DNA from: Rosettibacter firmus
GTDB lineage: Bacteria; Bacteroidota; Ignavibacteria; Ignavibacteriales; Melioribacteraceae
Direction: 5' to 3'
Assembly: GCF_036860695.1 (NCBI RefSeq)
Contig: NZ_JAYKGJ010000001.1
Location: 744,001-808,000 of the forward strand
DNA: 64,000 nucleotides
This document shows positions 9,263-18,351 of this stretch, piece by piece (positions within the stretch are counted from its first letter, which is position 1; each line of letters starts with the position of its first letter). A model generated the notes under the pieces. It saw only the letters and a program-made list of their open reading frames with translations. It was not told the origin of the DNA and did not search any database. The position numbers and the translations under genes were made by a program.

Positions 9263-10903
9263 TTATTTTACAAGCACCATTTTCTTCGAGATAGTATATC
9301 CATCGGCTTTCAATGTGTAATAATAAATTCCCGAAGGAATATTTTCAGGTTGCCATTTAATATTATAAGTGCCTTGATTTTTAAATTCATTAATAAGATT
9401 AGCTACTTCCTGTCCAAGAACATTATATATTGATAATTTTACAAATGTTGACTTATGTAATGTAAATGAAATTGTAGTTGAAGGATTAAAAGGATTTGGA
9501 TAATTCTGATAAAGTTCAAAACCAGTTGGAATAGTCTGCTCATCTTTTATATCGTTGGGTTGTGAATAGTCTGTATTTTGAGGATCGTAATTTGTCCAGC
9601 TCATATCCCATCTTTCACCATTTGGATTAAATGCACCAATGTAAGAAACATTTGTGAAGAAATTATCCTGTAGTCTTTCATTTACAAAGCTTGCAGCATT
9701 AACAGCTGGAGAATTTTGTAATGGTACTGGATTAGGAGAATTCAAATTAAAAGGATCTGTCAAAAGAACATCGGAACTATTATCAAAAACTTTATTCCCG
9801 AAATCAGGATTATTAAACCAGCTTACTACATCAAAATCAGAAACATTGGTAGTCAAATTTTTTCCTGTTTGTGCTCCTGCAATTATTGTATTTCTAATTT
9901 GTAATTGATTATTAATTGCCCCCTGTACTGTATTTTGTCCATCAAGCAAGAGACCAACTGGATAACCCATAACTATTGAATTATAAAGTGAAGTAAGAGA
10001 AGATCTTCTTAAATGTAAGCCACGTTTAAAATTTGGATTGAATGCACTAAAATTAGGATCTGACAATGGTCCAATAAGAGTAACATTTGAAAATAATGGT
10101 TGAGTTCTTGGTTCATTCAATGTTCCTGTTCCGTCGTTATCAGATTCAAATCCATTGCTACCACTTATATCAGCAATGTTGGGGTCTCTCAAACCAAGTA
10201 AAAACTGTAGTTTACCTCTAAAACCAAAATCTGTATCGAACTCATCATCCACGCCTTTATAAGCAATTAAGTACTTAGCATTTACTGTTCCCCCAAACCA
10301 TTCAAAAGAATCATCTCCTGAATAGCTAACCTGCACATATTCTATTACAGTTTTACGACCAACTGCTGCAAGTGTCAAACCATTGATTTCATTATCTGGT
10401 AAGTAAGCAACACCAGGGAATTCAATTCTTACATAACGCAATACTCCACTACTATCGTCGTCGTTCGGATTATCGCCCCCGCCATAAACCGTGCCAGTAC
10501 CCCCCTCAATAACAGCCGTACCGCCAGGAACATTTATTTTAGCCTTGCCTGCTATTATTATTCCACCCCAATCACCCGATGCTCTATTACCTGGTGGTTC
10601 CTGACTTGTAAAAACAATTGGTTTTTCTGGTGTACCAATTGCAATAATTTTTGCCCCTCGATTTATAATTAAAGTACCCTTAGAAGATTTTTCTCCATAA
10701 ATAATTGTGCCTGCTGGTATTGTTAATGTTGCAGGTTCATTTACATTTACGAAACCTCTTAATAAATATTTTTTATTTGCATCCAGAATTTTATCGGCAT
10801 TTATATTTCCTTCTAATACTTCGTCATAAGAAGAAAGTTGTGCAAATAATGATGTAACTGATAAAATTAATACTAAAAACAAACCGAAAATATGTTTTAA
10901 CAT
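9263..10903 (-). CDS. Secreted beta-helix-like protein with T9SS type A sorting domain
   Basis: 546 aa. Signal peptide (MLKHIFGLFLVLILSVTSLFA), then a repetitive beta-rich region (about residues 30-440) with phrases such as LTIPAGTIIYGEK, GDWGGIIIAGKA and YSGDDSFEWFGGTV that suggest a parallel beta-helix, then a C-terminal sorting domain beginning YQNYPNPFNPST and ending KKMVLVK. T9SS would export it to the cell surface. A GGAGG sits before the ATG, 11 bp after the TonB receptor stop, so the two are one operon. The pair lies beside the pst operon and shares its Pho-box-like motif, suggesting a surface protein that works with the receptor under phosphate limitation. Exact function unknown. Confidence 0.85.
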   Translation of the reverse strand: MLKHIFGLFLVLILSVTSLFAQLSSYDEVLEGNINADKILDANKKYLLRGFVNVNEPATLTIPAGTIIYGEKSSKGTLIINRGAKIIAIGTPEKPIVFTSQEPPGNRASGDWGGIIIAGKAKINVPGGTAVIEGGTGTVYGGGDNPNDDDSSGVLRYVRIEFPGVAYLPDNEINGLTLAAVGRKTVIEYVQVSYSGDDSFEWFGGTVNAKYLIAYKGVDDEFDTDFGFRGKLQFLLGLRDPNIADISGSNGFESDNDGTGTLNEPRTQPLFSNVTLIGPLSDPNFSAFNPNFKRGLHLRRSSLTSLYNSIVMGYPVGLLLDGQNTVQGAINNQLQIRNTIIAGAQTGKNLTTNVSDFDVVSWFNNPDFGNKVFDNSSDVLLTDPFNLNSPNPVPLQNSPAVNAASFVNERLQDNFFTNVSYIGAFNPNGERWDMSWTNYDPQNTDYSQPNDIKDEQTIPTGFELYQNYPNPFNPSTTISFTLHKSTFVKLSIYNVLGQEVANLINEFKNQGTYNIKWQPENIPSGIYYYTLKADGYTISKKMVLVK

Positions 10904-10914
10904 TTTTTCCTCCT

Positions 10915-13704
10915 TTATAATTTATAAGATATATTAAATGATATAGATGAGTTGTTACTGTCTAATCTTGCATTTTTATTTCCCTGCATAAAAACTTTAT
11001 TTTTTGAGAGTATATCTTTAGCAGTAAATTTTAATTCTATATTATCTGTTATCACTTTATTTATAACAATATCAATCATATCACGTGGTTTTTCTACAAT
11101 GTCGTCTTCATAATCCGTTGCTACTTCAATTATTCTTTCACCTATGCGGTTATATAAGATGCTTATTGTGGTACCCATTTCTTGAGAGTTATAAACCAGA
11201 CCAACATTTACAACGTATGGAGATTGCCCTTGAAGTGGTCTCCCTTTTCTTGCAATTGTTGATTCTGAACCTTTTACTGTAACAGATGATTTTATAAATG
11301 TAAGATTTGAATTGATTGAAAACCCAGATAAAAACTTACTTATATGTGAAAGTGAAAATCTTTCTTCAAGTTCGAGTCCATAAATCTTAGCAATATCTGC
11401 ATTCATAAAAGTTCTTTCTGAACCAAGTGCACTACCAGTAACAACAACCTGTTCTATTGCATCTTTAATATCTTTATAAAAAATTCCAATTGACAGTAAC
11501 TCACCAACATCAGGATAGGTATCAAGTCTAAGATCATAATTTCTTATTAAAGCTCTGCGTAAATTAGAATTGCCACGAACAGATGTTTGAGTATAAAAAT
11601 CAAAATATGCAAAAGGTGCCAGTTCTCGCAATTCAGGTCTGTTTACAGTTTGTGTTGCTGTTAATCTAAGATTTGTCTCGTCAGTAATTTTATATATAAA
11701 ATTTATAGAAGGAAGAATATCAACATTTTTTAATTGTATAAACAAATCTTTCTGATCAGAAATATCTCTTGAATTAATTTCCTGAATTGAATTTTCTAAT
11801 CTTGCCCCTAAAATAATTTTAAGTTCTCTCTCAAATAAGTTAAAACTATGGTCTAACATTAAATATGAGGCAAAGTATTTCTGGTTTGCTTTATAATTAT
11901 TTGTACCATTTAAATATTCTTGAATTGAAAAACCATTTTTACGATAATTTTCAGGAGAGAATATTTCATTGATTGGTAAATACAACAAATTAAAATCAGT
12001 AAAACCATTACCGGGTGCATTAATTATAGTTCCTATTAATCTTGATCTAAAATCTCTAAACTTATTTTCAACACTAACACCAAACTTAAGTTTTAAAGAA
12101 TTAAGAGGTATGGAAAAATCCGTATTAAAACCTTTTGTAGTTTCATCGAGGTTTGAATAAAATCTTCCACCATTTTTCAAATTAACCTGTGGTCCCAGTA
12201 ATGCAGCGTATTTATTATTACTTCCTAAATCTCGAGCATAAATTACTCTTCTATAATCTGGTTCATCTCGATTTGAAGACGAATAATATAAATTCCATTG
12301 AATATGTAGTTTATTTAGATCTGCAAAGAAATGTTCTGCAGATAATTGTCCAATATAAACTTCGCGCGAAGTAAATCTAAGAGAAGTTAACACTTGTTCC
12401 GTTCCAGAATCGGTATATTGTGCTCCTTTTAATTCTGCAACCTCATCATCGGATGAATGACTATATGTATTTTTAAAACTAAATTTATGATTATCAGAAA
12501 ATTTATAACTCAGGTTTAACAAACCACCCCATAAAGTTGAGTAAGTATTTTGTTCTCCTGCATAATTAAATCTTGGTTCGCCACTCGATTCATATTCACT
12601 TCTTTCAAGATGAATTTTATTGAAATTATTTTTATATGTAAGAGCAGTAATAAAACCAAAGCGTGGTCCAAAAAGATTAATTCCATCACCAAGAGATATC
12701 ATAAAACCACTATTTAATGGAGCAGTTCTATTTATAGTTGACCAATTATTTGGTAATGATTTTGCAAATTGAATTGTTTGTTCCGCCGAGTAATTACCTT
12801 TACTCAAATCTGCAGGTATTGTTGAAGGAATACTTCTTGTACCATCATCAATACCAAGAAAATCTAAAGAGCCACCTTTATAACTTTTAAACTCAGAAAG
12901 TGAAATGTTATTTGTATAAGAAGTTGTAAGTGTAATATTGAACTTTAATTTATCTGGAAAATCAATTGTATTAAGATTAACAAGTCCTCCTGTAAAATTC
13001 CCAGGTTTATCTGGTGTATAAGTTTTATAAATTATTGTATTATCAAGTAAGTTTGATGGAATAATATCAAATGCAAATGATTTTTTATCGGGTTCTGTAC
13101 TCGATAAAGAAGAATTATTAAGCATCGCATCACTATATCTTTCACTGGTTCCACGAATAAAAACAAATTTATTATCAATTATTGATACGCCTGTAATTCT
13201 TCTGAGAGCATCACTCGAAGTTGCATCAGGAGATTTTTTTATTTGTTCTGCACTTATACCATCACTAATCGAAACAGAATTTTTTTGAAGATTAAGTAAT
13301 GCTGCTTCATAAGAAGTTTGTAATTTGCCAGTTACTACAACTTCGTCAACATTTATTGCTTCTGGTGTTAATGCAATATTAATTATTGTTTTTTCACCAC
13401 TCTTTACTATTACATTCTGTATTCTGGTTTTAGTGTAGGATATATAACTTGCTAGTATTTCATATGTGCCTGGTTCTAAATTTGATATTAAATAATTGCC
13501 ATCAATATCACTTGCAGCACCAAAGTTTGTATTTACTATAATTATGTTAGCTCCAATTATTGGTTCTCCCGTTGATGCATCAACAATTTTACCGCCTATT
13601 GAACCTTTTATTTTACTCTGAGAATAATTGGGAAAATTTATTGTAAGAATAAAAATCAATGTTATTATTAACTGAATGCTTGTGTTGGTAATAAACTTTT
13701 TCAA
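10915..13704 (-). CDS. TonB-dependent receptor with carboxypeptidase-regulatory-like N-terminal domain
   Basis: About 930 aa. A hydrophobic signal (IQLIITLIFILTINFPNYSQ) is followed by a carboxypeptidase-regulatory-like domain (about residues 35-115, GKIVDASTGEPIIGANI), a plug (DALRRITGVSIIDNKFVFIRG) and a 22-strand-type barrel ending FNISYKL. An ATG-initiated frame opens at 13734, but GAGGAGG lies five bases before a TTG at 13702-13704 that begins LKKFITNTS, so I place the start at the TTG. It imports a substrate too large for porins using TonB energy. Its substrate may be a phosphate compound, given the Pho-box-like repeat upstream and the pst operon downstream. Substrate unproven. Confidence 0.88.
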   Translation of the reverse strand: MKKFITNTSIQLIITLIFILTINFPNYSQSKIKGSIGGKIVDASTGEPIIGANIIIVNTNFGAASDIDGNYLISNLEPGTYEILASYISYTKTRIQNVIVKSGEKTIINIALTPEAINVDEVVVTGKLQTSYEAALLNLQKNSVSISDGISAEQIKKSPDATSSDALRRITGVSIIDNKFVFIRGTSERYSDAMLNNSSLSSTEPDKKSFAFDIIPSNLLDNTIIYKTYTPDKPGNFTGGLVNLNTIDFPDKLKFNITLTTSYTNNISLSEFKSYKGGSLDFLGIDDGTRSIPSTIPADLSKGNYSAEQTIQFAKSLPNNWSTINRTAPLNSGFMISLGDGINLFGPRFGFITALTYKNNFNKIHLERSEYESSGEPRFNYAGEQNTYSTLWGGLLNLSYKFSDNHKFSFKNTYSHSSDDEVAELKGAQYTDSGTEQVLTSLRFTSREVYIGQLSAEHFFADLNKLHIQWNLYYSSSNRDEPDYRRVIYARDLGSNNKYAALLGPQVNLKNGGRFYSNLDETTKGFNTDFSIPLNSLKLKFGVSVENKFRDFRSRLIGTIINAPGNGFTDFNLLYLPINEIFSPENYRKNGFSIQEYLNGTNNYKANQKYFASYLMLDHSFNLFERELKIILGARLENSIQEINSRDISDQKDLFIQLKNVDILPSINFIYKITDETNLRLTATQTVNRPELRELAPFAYFDFYTQTSVRGNSNLRRALIRNYDLRLDTYPDVGELLSIGIFYKDIKDAIEQVVVTGSALGSERTFMNADIAKIYGLELEERFSLSHISKFLSGFSINSNLTFIKSSVTVKGSESTIARKGRPLQGQSPYVVNVGLVYNSQEMGTTISILYNRIGERIIEVATDYEDDIVEKPRDMIDIVINKVITDNIELKFTAKDILSKNKVFMQGNKNARLDSNNSSISFNISYKL

Positions 13705-13759
13705 TTTCTCCTCCTCTTTAATTACCATACTCAAACATAGAATATGAATATTAACTCAT

Positions 13760-13787
13760 TATTAAGGATATGTTAAGGAAATGTTAA
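13760..13787 (-). promoter_or_regulatory. Pho-box-like repeat (two perfect, one weak unit) upstream of TonB receptor
   Basis: On the minus strand TTAACA-TTTCC-TTAACA (13771-13787), again an 11 bp period, with a third degenerate unit 11 bp further (TTAATA, 13760-13765). It lies 67 bp upstream of the TTG start at 13704. The match in hexamer and spacing to 9173-9189 suggests one regulator for both units. Confidence 0.65.
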
Positions 13788-13913
13788 GTTTTGAGAGTGA
13801 TTAAATATGAAAGGATATAAAAATTCAGATGTGCAGTTTTATAATACTTACTAAATATTAAATAACTCGAATCTATTACTATGTTTTTTAATTATGCTAA
13901 ATAACAAGAATAA

Positions 13914-14705
13914 TTATTCTCTTATTAATTCGTTTCTACCCCATTCAACAAATTTACTTTTTATAAAATCAATTACTTTTTGATGTTCTTCACTTCCATT
14001 GCCAGAAATTTTAATTGGTTCACCAAAACAAATTTTTACTTCTCTTTTTGGATCTATTTTCCCAAAATCTTTTAAATATTTTCCATTGCTCCATGCATCT
14101 GTTACCAGAGCTACAGGAATTATTGGAACATTATTTCGTCTGGCTAATTTTATTCCCAGTGTATTAAATGATGAAGGATTTAAAAACTGAGTTCTTGTTC
14201 TCTGTGGAAAAATTACAACGGATTTACCTCTGGCTAATCTTTCACTACCCTGATTTAATACAGCCATCAAATCTTCTCTTGGATTATTTCTCGAAACTAA
14301 AATTGGATCTCTTGCAGCAGACACTGGACCAAATACTGGAAACCTTACTAACTCTTCTTTCATTACAAATACAATTTTCTTTACTGGATGAATAATAGAC
14401 GGAAAAATAAAAGTCTCTAAAATACTCATGTGATTAGATACAAAAACAACGGGACCTTCAACTGCCTTTAAATTATTCATGCCCGTTATGTGAAAGTTAA
14501 TTCCACTTTTCTCAAGTCCTCTCATTATATCAAGTGATGATGCAATCCATTCCTCATCATCATAAATTCCTTTTACGGCAAGACGGTTACAACGATAGAC
14601 AATTGGAATTAAGTGTTTGAAATAAAAATAAAGTGATGGGAAAATTCTCTTAGAAATTTTACGAGATGTTTTATATTCATCTTTATTAGCTATTACTTCA
14701 TTCAT
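13914..14705 (-). CDS. PlsC-family acyltransferase (1-acylglycerol-3-phosphate acyltransferase-like)
   Basis: 263 aa. The acyltransferase block I is VSNHMSILETF: His is kept but the usual Asp of HX4D is Glu. Block III is FPQRTRT where the family norm is FPEGTR, and block IV is VPIIPVALV. These deviations mark a divergent member, perhaps with a non-standard acceptor. There is no clear transmembrane anchor. It is monocistronic and ends convergently with nothing close. Product predicted: membrane lipid or lipid-A-like acylation; substrate unknown. Confidence 0.8.
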   Translation of the reverse strand: MNEVIANKDEYKTSRKISKRIFPSLYFYFKHLIPIVYRCNRLAVKGIYDDEEWIASSLDIMRGLEKSGINFHITGMNNLKAVEGPVVFVSNHMSILETFIFPSIIHPVKKIVFVMKEELVRFPVFGPVSAARDPILVSRNNPREDLMAVLNQGSERLARGKSVVIFPQRTRTQFLNPSSFNTLGIKLARRNNVPIIPVALVTDAWSNGKYLKDFGKIDPKREVKICFGEPIKISGNGSEEHQKVIDFIKSKFVEWGRNELIRE

Positions 14706-14951
14706 AAGTAAAACTATTTTTTTTAATATTTAATATATAAAATGAGAAATAACAAAATCGACTACATTATAGCATAAGTTGAATTAATGTTATTGAATAA
14801 ATTCGAGTTTACAAAAATTATCTACTGGCAGAAAGGTTGTTTTTCAAAATAAAAAGTTTCTACGATTTTACTTATAGAAAGCCAATCTAAAAATTGATTT
14901 AATAGGCATTTCGATAGGTGATTAATTCTACAAAAATTAAATTTTTTATAT
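14706..14951. other. Intergenic stretch with no recognised feature
   Basis: AT-rich sequence between the acyltransferase start and the first tRNA-Glu remnant. I see no convincing ORF, RNA or repeat. The promoter of the acyltransferase gene should lie at its left end. Confidence 0.4.
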
Positions 14952-15029
14952 AACCCCAATGGGAATGTCTAGGAATTCCTTTGGGAGATCTCCCACTGGG
15001 AGAACCCGTACTTTTCACCTTGAAAGAGT
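14952..15029 (-). pseudogene. tRNA-Glu 3'-half remnant, copy 1 (most decayed)
   Basis: Matches the intact tRNA-Glu (15280-15351) from the acceptor 3' strand to the anticodon loop (CTTTCAA), with point changes (ACCCCAATGGG for ACCCCAACGGG). The T-loop is split by an insertion longer than in the other copies, with TCCC...GGGA palindromes in two versions. No 5' half follows, so it cannot make a tRNA. Confidence 0.8.
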
Positions 15030-15068
15030 AAATAATTTTTTTGGGGGAATTACTTAGAGTGGTATTGT

Positions 15069-15135
15069 GACCCCAACGGGAATCTTCCATAGGAATCCCT
15101 TCGGGAGAACCCTATTTTCACCTTGAAAGAGTGAT
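15069..15135 (-). pseudogene. tRNA-Glu 3'-half remnant, copy 2
   Basis: The last 15 bp and the segment down to the anticodon stem match the functional tRNA-Glu. The T-loop (GGGTTC|GATTCCC) is interrupted by a 22 nt insert at 15085-15106 made of two small hairpins (TCCCGAAGGGA and TTCCTATGGAA). One base is lost in the T-stem. It ends in the anticodon stem, where sequence diverges from the tRNA. Confidence 0.85.
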
Positions 15136-15174
15136 TTATTTTATCTTGGAATTATTATGAGATTCAGATATGGT

Positions 15175-15239
15175 GACCCCAACGGGAATCTTCCATAGGA
15201 ATCCCTTTGGGAGAACCCGTATTTTCACCTTGAAAGAGT
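15175..15239 (-). pseudogene. tRNA-Glu 3'-half remnant, copy 3
   Basis: As copy 2, with a perfect match to the real tRNA-Glu on both sides of a 22 nt T-loop insert at 15191-15212 (TCCCAAAGGGA plus TTCCTATGGAA). It is separated from the intact gene by a 40 bp spacer that also occurs, nearly identical, after copy 1. Confidence 0.88.
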
Positions 15240-15279
15240 AAATAATTTTTTTTGGGGGGAATTACTTAGAGTGGTATTG

Positions 15280-15351
15280 TGACCCCAACGGGAATCGAAC
15301 CCGTATTTTCACCTTGAAAGAGTGATGTCCTAACCGTTAGACGATGGGGCC
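15280..15351 (-). tRNA. tRNA-Glu (UUC)
   Basis: 72 nt, read on the minus strand. Acceptor GGCCCCA pairs with TGGGGTC; anticodon loop CTTTCAA gives anticodon TTC; T-arm ACGGGTTCGATTCCCGT is intact; discriminator A. CCA is not encoded. It is the last gene of a Pro-Arg-His-Glu cluster and the source of the three remnants downstream. Confidence 0.96.
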
Positions 15352-15365
15352 AAAAATTTAATGGA

Positions 15366-15442
15366 GGGTGAGCAATGGGACTTGAACCCATGACCTTCTG
15401 GGCCACAACCAGATGCTCTAACCAACTGAGCTATGCTCACCA
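15366..15442 (-). tRNA. tRNA-His (GUG)
   Basis: Acceptor GGTGAGC pairs with GCTCACC; anticodon stem TCTGG/CCAGA closes loop TTGTGGC (anticodon GTG); T-loop TTCAAGT. The discriminator is C, as expected for tRNA-His. The base before G1 is T, so the G-1 needed by HisRS is not encoded at that position, or must be added or acquired by alternative processing. Confidence 0.95.
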
Positions 15443-15479
15443 TTTAAACTTTTTATTATTCACAATAATGGTTGATTGG

Positions 15480-15553
<74 letters not shown>

Positions 15554-15612
15554 ATTTTAAAATTTTTCAAAATGATGAGCAAGTAGCTTTACAATAAATT
15601 AAAGAACAAATC

Positions 15613-15690
<78 letters not shown>

Positions 15691-15906
15691 TCTATCAATT
15701 CAAAAAAACAATTACTTATATTCAATAATTTGGCTTTCAAAAATATAGTTTTAGAAAAGAAATGTCAATTTAATAAACATGTAGATCTGTATTTATTACT
15801 TTTATTTATCAATTGAAAATTAAATTTAATTTTTATTCACAGATTCTTTATTAAGTTTATAATTTCATTTATCCCTATTTTTGTAATAACTTATTACTTA
15901 AGTCTT

Positions 15907-17118
15907 ATGTTTATCTCATTCTATGTGGCAAGAAAGTACCTTAAGTCAAAAAAAGATTCTCGATTTATTTCTACAATATCATTGATAACAATCTCTGGAA
16001 TTGCTATTGGCGTATGTGTAGTTATAATCGCATTGACTATACTCGATGGATTTCAAAAAGTAGTTTCAGAGAAAATCATTAATCTAAATTATCATATCAA
16101 AGTTTCTTCTTTTGGAAAACGAAATTTACCTGACTTAATTGATGTTGAGAGATATATTCTTCGTGACTTTCCACAGATTAAAATAATTCATCCATTCATT
16201 TCAAAATTAGCTATTATTAAATCGAAAAAATTTACAGATGGAATTACAATAAATGGATTAAAAAGGGAATCACTCGATATCACTCTAAAAAAATACATCA
16301 TTGATGGCGATATAAATTTGAGTAACAATGAAATAATACTCGGAAAAAAATTGGCAGAAAAACTCTTCGTAAAACCTGGTGATAGAGTAACTATATTCTC
16401 ATTAAAACATGATCAAATTCCAACACAAGATAATCCACCTTCAATAATGCAATTTACTGTAAAAGGAATTTATGAAAGTGGAATGGCAGAATATGATGAT
16501 ATGAATGCATATGTTGATTTTTCTACTGCTCAGGAATTATTCGGAATGAAAAATGAAATTTCTGGATACAATATTAAACTAAATGATATTTCAAAAATAA
16601 ATATGATTTCTGATAAACTTCAGGATTATCTTGGTTATCCTTATTATGTTCAAACTGTTTTTAATATTCATCAAAACATATTTACATGGCTTGAACTTCA
16701 AAAAGAACCAATTCCAATTATTCTTGGCTTAATAATTTTTGTTGCTGTATTTAATATTGTAGGTACATTATTAATGATTATACTTGAAAGAACCAATGTA
16801 ATAGGAATTCTTCGTTCTCTTGGTGCAAATAGAAAATTAATTCTAAAAATATTTCTAATTCATGGTGCATATTTAACAATATCAGGATTACTACTTGGAA
16901 ATTTACTGGCTTACATACTGACTATTATTCAAGAAAAATTTAATGTAATTTCTCTTCCAGAAAAAATTTATTTTGTTACTAAAGTACCACTGTACATTTC
17001 GATTGATAATTATTTACTTGTCTCTACGATTACTATATTGATATCTTTCATAGCTTCATTACTTCCAGCTTACATTGCAACAAAAGTTCAACCAATTTCA
17101 GCAATAAGATTTGATTAA
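15907..17118 (+). CDS. Lipoprotein-releasing ABC transporter permease (LolC/LolE type)
   Basis: 403 aa with the FtsX/LolCE layout: one transmembrane helix near residues 22-45 (TISGIAIGVCVVIIALTIL), a periplasmic domain of about 220 residues, then three helices in the C-terminal FtsX domain containing NVIGILRSLGANRKLILKIF. LolCDE extracts lipoproteins from the inner membrane for transfer to LolA. A second permease and the LolD ATPase follow within 3 bp and by overlap. Confidence 0.88.
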   Translation: MFISFYVARKYLKSKKDSRFISTISLITISGIAIGVCVVIIALTILDGFQKVVSEKIINLNYHIKVSSFGKRNLPDLIDVERYILRDFPQIKIIHPFISKLAIIKSKKFTDGITINGLKRESLDITLKKYIIDGDINLSNNEIILGKKLAEKLFVKPGDRVTIFSLKHDQIPTQDNPPSIMQFTVKGIYESGMAEYDDMNAYVDFSTAQELFGMKNEISGYNIKLNDISKINMISDKLQDYLGYPYYVQTVFNIHQNIFTWLELQKEPIPIILGLIIFVAVFNIVGTLLMIILERTNVIGILRSLGANRKLILKIFLIHGAYLTISGLLLGNLLAYILTIIQEKFNVISLPEKIYFVTKVPLYISIDNYLLVSTITILISFIASLLPAYIATKVQPISAIRFD

Positions 17119-17121
17119 AGT

Positions 17122-18351
17122 ATGGTAGAATTATTTATAGCAAAAAGATATTTAAGAGCAAAGCATAAATTAAATTTAATTACAATAATCTCTTTTCTAT
17201 CAACATTAGGGATTGCAATTGGTGTAGCTGCATTAATTATAGTTCTTTCTGTTTTCAATGGATTTGGTTCACTGGTTACATCAATACTGATAAGTTTTGA
17301 TCCACATATTCGTATTTCTGTTATTGATGAAAAAGGATTTTCAAAAATTAATGAATTAGAATCATCTCTTAAGAATATTTCAAGTATTAAAACTTTTTAT
17401 CCCTATGCAGAAGGTAAGACTATTATATTAAATAAAAGAAGTTATGAAATAGTTACTGTAAAAGGAATTCCAGCTTCATTAAAAAATGAAAAATGGGGGA
17501 TTCCAACAAAAATTATTAGCGGTAAATTCGATCTTGAAAGTAAGTCAAACGAAGATAAAATAATTTTAAGTTTACCACTTGCATTGCGACTTTCAGCACG
17601 AATTGGTGATACAATTTATGTTACTTCTGCTTATAATATTGAAAAAACAATAACAACTTTTACAATACCATTAACAAGAAAATTTATAATTACTGGTTTA
17701 TTCGAAACAAATAATCGAGACTATGATGTTTCTTATGCTTTTACTTCATTGAAATCTGCTCAAAGATTATTTGGTTTGAAAAATAATTATACAGGTTACG
17801 AAATTCGATTAGACAAAATTGAGAACTCAGAAAAAGTAAAAAAGGAACTTCAGAATATTTTGCATGCTAATTTATTTTCTATCAATACATGGTACGATCT
17901 TCATAAAGACCTTTATAGTGTAATGACGATCGAGCGATGGTCAGCATACATATTGCTGAGTTTAATAATTGCTGTTGCCACTTTTAATATTTTTGCTTCT
18001 TTAACAATGACCGTCTTGGAGAAAAAGAAAGATATTGGAATACTTCGTTCAATTGGACTGGAGAAAAAATCGATTTTAAAAATTTTCATGTTCGAAGGAA
18101 TTTTAGTAGGAATAATTGGTACAATCTTAGGATTAACAATTGGACTCTTAATTTGTTACCTTCAGATTAAATATAATTTTTATCCATTAGATCCAGAAAA
18201 ATATATTATTAATGCTATGCCTGTTAAGATTAAATTTACAGATGTTATAGCTGTGAGTTTAATGTCGATGTTTCTTTCATTTATTGCTTCACTCTATCCA
18301 GCAAAAAGAGCAGCAAATACAATAATAATTGACTCAATAAAATATGAATGA
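17122..18351 (+). CDS. Lipoprotein-releasing ABC transporter permease (LolC/LolE type), second subunit
   Basis: 409 aa. Same topology as the preceding gene: N-terminal helix (TLGIAIGVAALIIVLSVF), large periplasmic domain, C-terminal FtsX domain with DIGILRSIGLEKKSILKIF. It starts 3 bp after the first permease and its end overlaps the lolD start by 8 bp. The two permeases are diverged, which suggests a LolC-LolE heterodimer; I cannot say which is LolC and which LolE. Confidence 0.88.
   Translation: MVELFIAKRYLRAKHKLNLITIISFLSTLGIAIGVAALIIVLSVFNGFGSLVTSILISFDPHIRISVIDEKGFSKINELESSLKNISSIKTFYPYAEGKTIILNKRSYEIVTVKGIPASLKNEKWGIPTKIISGKFDLESKSNEDKIILSLPLALRLSARIGDTIYVTSAYNIEKTITTFTIPLTRKFIITGLFETNNRDYDVSYAFTSLKSAQRLFGLKNNYTGYEIRLDKIENSEKVKKELQNILHANLFSINTWYDLHKDLYSVMTIERWSAYILLSLIIAVATFNIFASLTMTVLEKKKDIGILRSIGLEKKSILKIFMFEGILVGIIGTILGLTIGLLICYLQIKYNFYPLDPEKYIINAMPVKIKFTDVIAVSLMSMFLSFIASLYPAKRAANTIIIDSIKYE

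Larger units (their letters stand above)
14952..15280 (-). repeat. Tandem array of tRNA-Glu 3' halves plus spacer
   Basis: Units consist of a tRNA-Glu 3' half and a spacer. The spacer at 15030-15068 and that at 15240-15279 are almost identical (AT run, G run, then ATTACTTAGAGTGGTATTG), differing in homopolymer lengths; the one between copies 2 and 3 (15136-15174) is different. The array therefore arose by at least one block duplication that included the functional gene's downstream flank. Confidence 0.8.

Noticed and set aside
14899-15090. 63-codon minus-strand frame over the tRNA-Glu remnants
   Set aside because: It is translated from tRNA pseudogene and spacer sequence, with no homologue-like pattern and no SD.
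15085-15106. tRNA intron or permuted tRNA
   Set aside because: The copies lack a 5' half and the real tRNA is intact, so the insert interrupts a pseudogene rather than a functional tRNA.
14952-15280. Possible CRISPR array
   Set aside because: Repeats are tRNA-Glu 3' halves with imperfect copies and only two or three units; there are no unique spacers of uniform length and no cas genes.
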